Source: Azonexus sp.
GTDB taxonomy: Bacteria > Pseudomonadota > Gammaproteobacteria > Burkholderiales > Rhodocyclaceae
DNA length: 6,024 nucleotides
Direction: 5' to 3'
Assembly (NCBI GenBank): GCA_031285115.1
Contig: JAITWU010000147.1
Span: 1-6,024, forward strand
Positions 5,928 to 6,024 of the stretch are shown piece after piece. The translations under genes and the position numbers were made by a program. The notes beneath the pieces were generated by a model. That model searched no databases, was not told the DNA's origin, and worked only from the letters and a program-made list of their open reading frames with translations. How positions within the stretch are numbered: position 1 is the stretch's first letter; each line of letters begins with the position of its first letter.

Positions 5928-6024
5928 TGAGCCGCGCCATGATTCGTTTTTTGACCCGTTATTTGCCCCAACGTCGCTCTGCCCGTCCCGCAATCAAGCC
6001 CCTCGCCCCCTTGGGGGAGAGGGG
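5927..6024 (+). CDS. Start of a partial reading frame coupled to the peptidase gene, identity unknown
   Basis: An ATG at 5927-5929 overlaps the peptidase stop (TGATG), and the frame stays open for 32 codons to the window edge. A second in-frame ATG is at 5939. The visible product (MSRAMIRFLTRYLPQRR...) is basic and has no clear signal peptide. From about residue 25 it reads the GC-rich hairpin repeat (PLAPLGERG), which is common in mistaken or leader translations. It may be the N-terminus of a second M16 subunit, or a short leader created by a repeat insertion as seen before ftsE. The window ends too soon to decide. Confidence 0.35.
   Translation, partial: MSRAMIRFLTRYLPQRRSARPAIKPLAPLGER
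5999..6024. repeat. Second GC-rich hairpin repeat, cut by the window edge
   Basis: CCCCTC (5999-6004) pairs with GAGGGG (6019-6024). After one G/A mismatch, the C-run at 6006-6010 pairs with the G-run at 6013-6017 around a tight TT loop. The right arm GGGGGAGAGGGG is identical to 3457-3468 in the ftsY-ftsE gap, so both belong to the same repeat family. It sits just after the start of the frame that follows the M16 gene. Confidence 0.65.

Noticed and set aside
4503..5993. 496-codon minus-strand open frame opposite the M16 peptidase
   Set aside because: It is an antisense shadow of GC-rich codons. Its composition is odd (His/Phe/Asp/Gly-rich) with no domain, while the plus strand carries a complete HxxEH peptidase with a signal peptide.

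Overview
The window is about 6 kb of high-GC proteobacterial chromosome, most likely betaproteobacterial (Rhodocyclales-like). This guess rests on GC-rich codon use, a short FtsY without a long acidic N-terminus, the order ftsX-ftsE-ftsY next to a divergent M16 peptidase, and GC-rich hairpin repeats of the kind common between genes in such genomes. It is an inference from gene content, not a database match.

Layout, left to right. (1) Positions 1-177 hold the C-terminus of a plus-strand gene cut by the window edge, perhaps a SAM-dependent methyltransferase. (2) Positions 186-249 hold a frameshifted relic of the 3' end of ftsX. (3) Positions 291-1796 are an accessory islet on the minus strand: a sugar-transfer-type ATP-grasp gene preceded by an AbrB/SpoVT-domain gene that lacks a convincing start. 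(4) Positions 1817-4457 are a minus-strand cell-division and secretion cluster, transcribed ftsY -> ftsE -> ftsX. (5) Divergent from ftsY, a secreted M16 zinc peptidase (4566-5927) is followed with a TGATG stop/start overlap by the start of another reading frame that runs into a GC-rich hairpin at the right edge.

How the genes relate. FtsE (ATPase) and FtsX (membrane subunit) form the divisome ABC complex that controls septal peptidoglycan hydrolysis. FtsY is the SRP receptor GTPase that delivers nascent membrane proteins to the translocon. The M16 peptidase is an independent, divergently transcribed periplasmic unit. The ATP-grasp/AbrB islet does not belong to the ancestral cluster.

Two structural observations stand out. 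First, the last 21 codons plus stop of ftsX occur twice, 1631 bp apart, bracketing the islet. The copies differ almost only at synonymous positions, the pattern left by insertion at, or recombination into, the 3' end of a coding gene. Second, ftsY and ftsE are separated by a hairpin-bearing insert flanked by a perfect 15-bp direct repeat. That repeat is the first five codons of ftsE. The upstream copy opens a 42-codon leader frame whose stop overlaps the present ftsE start, so translational coupling may have been kept despite the insertion.
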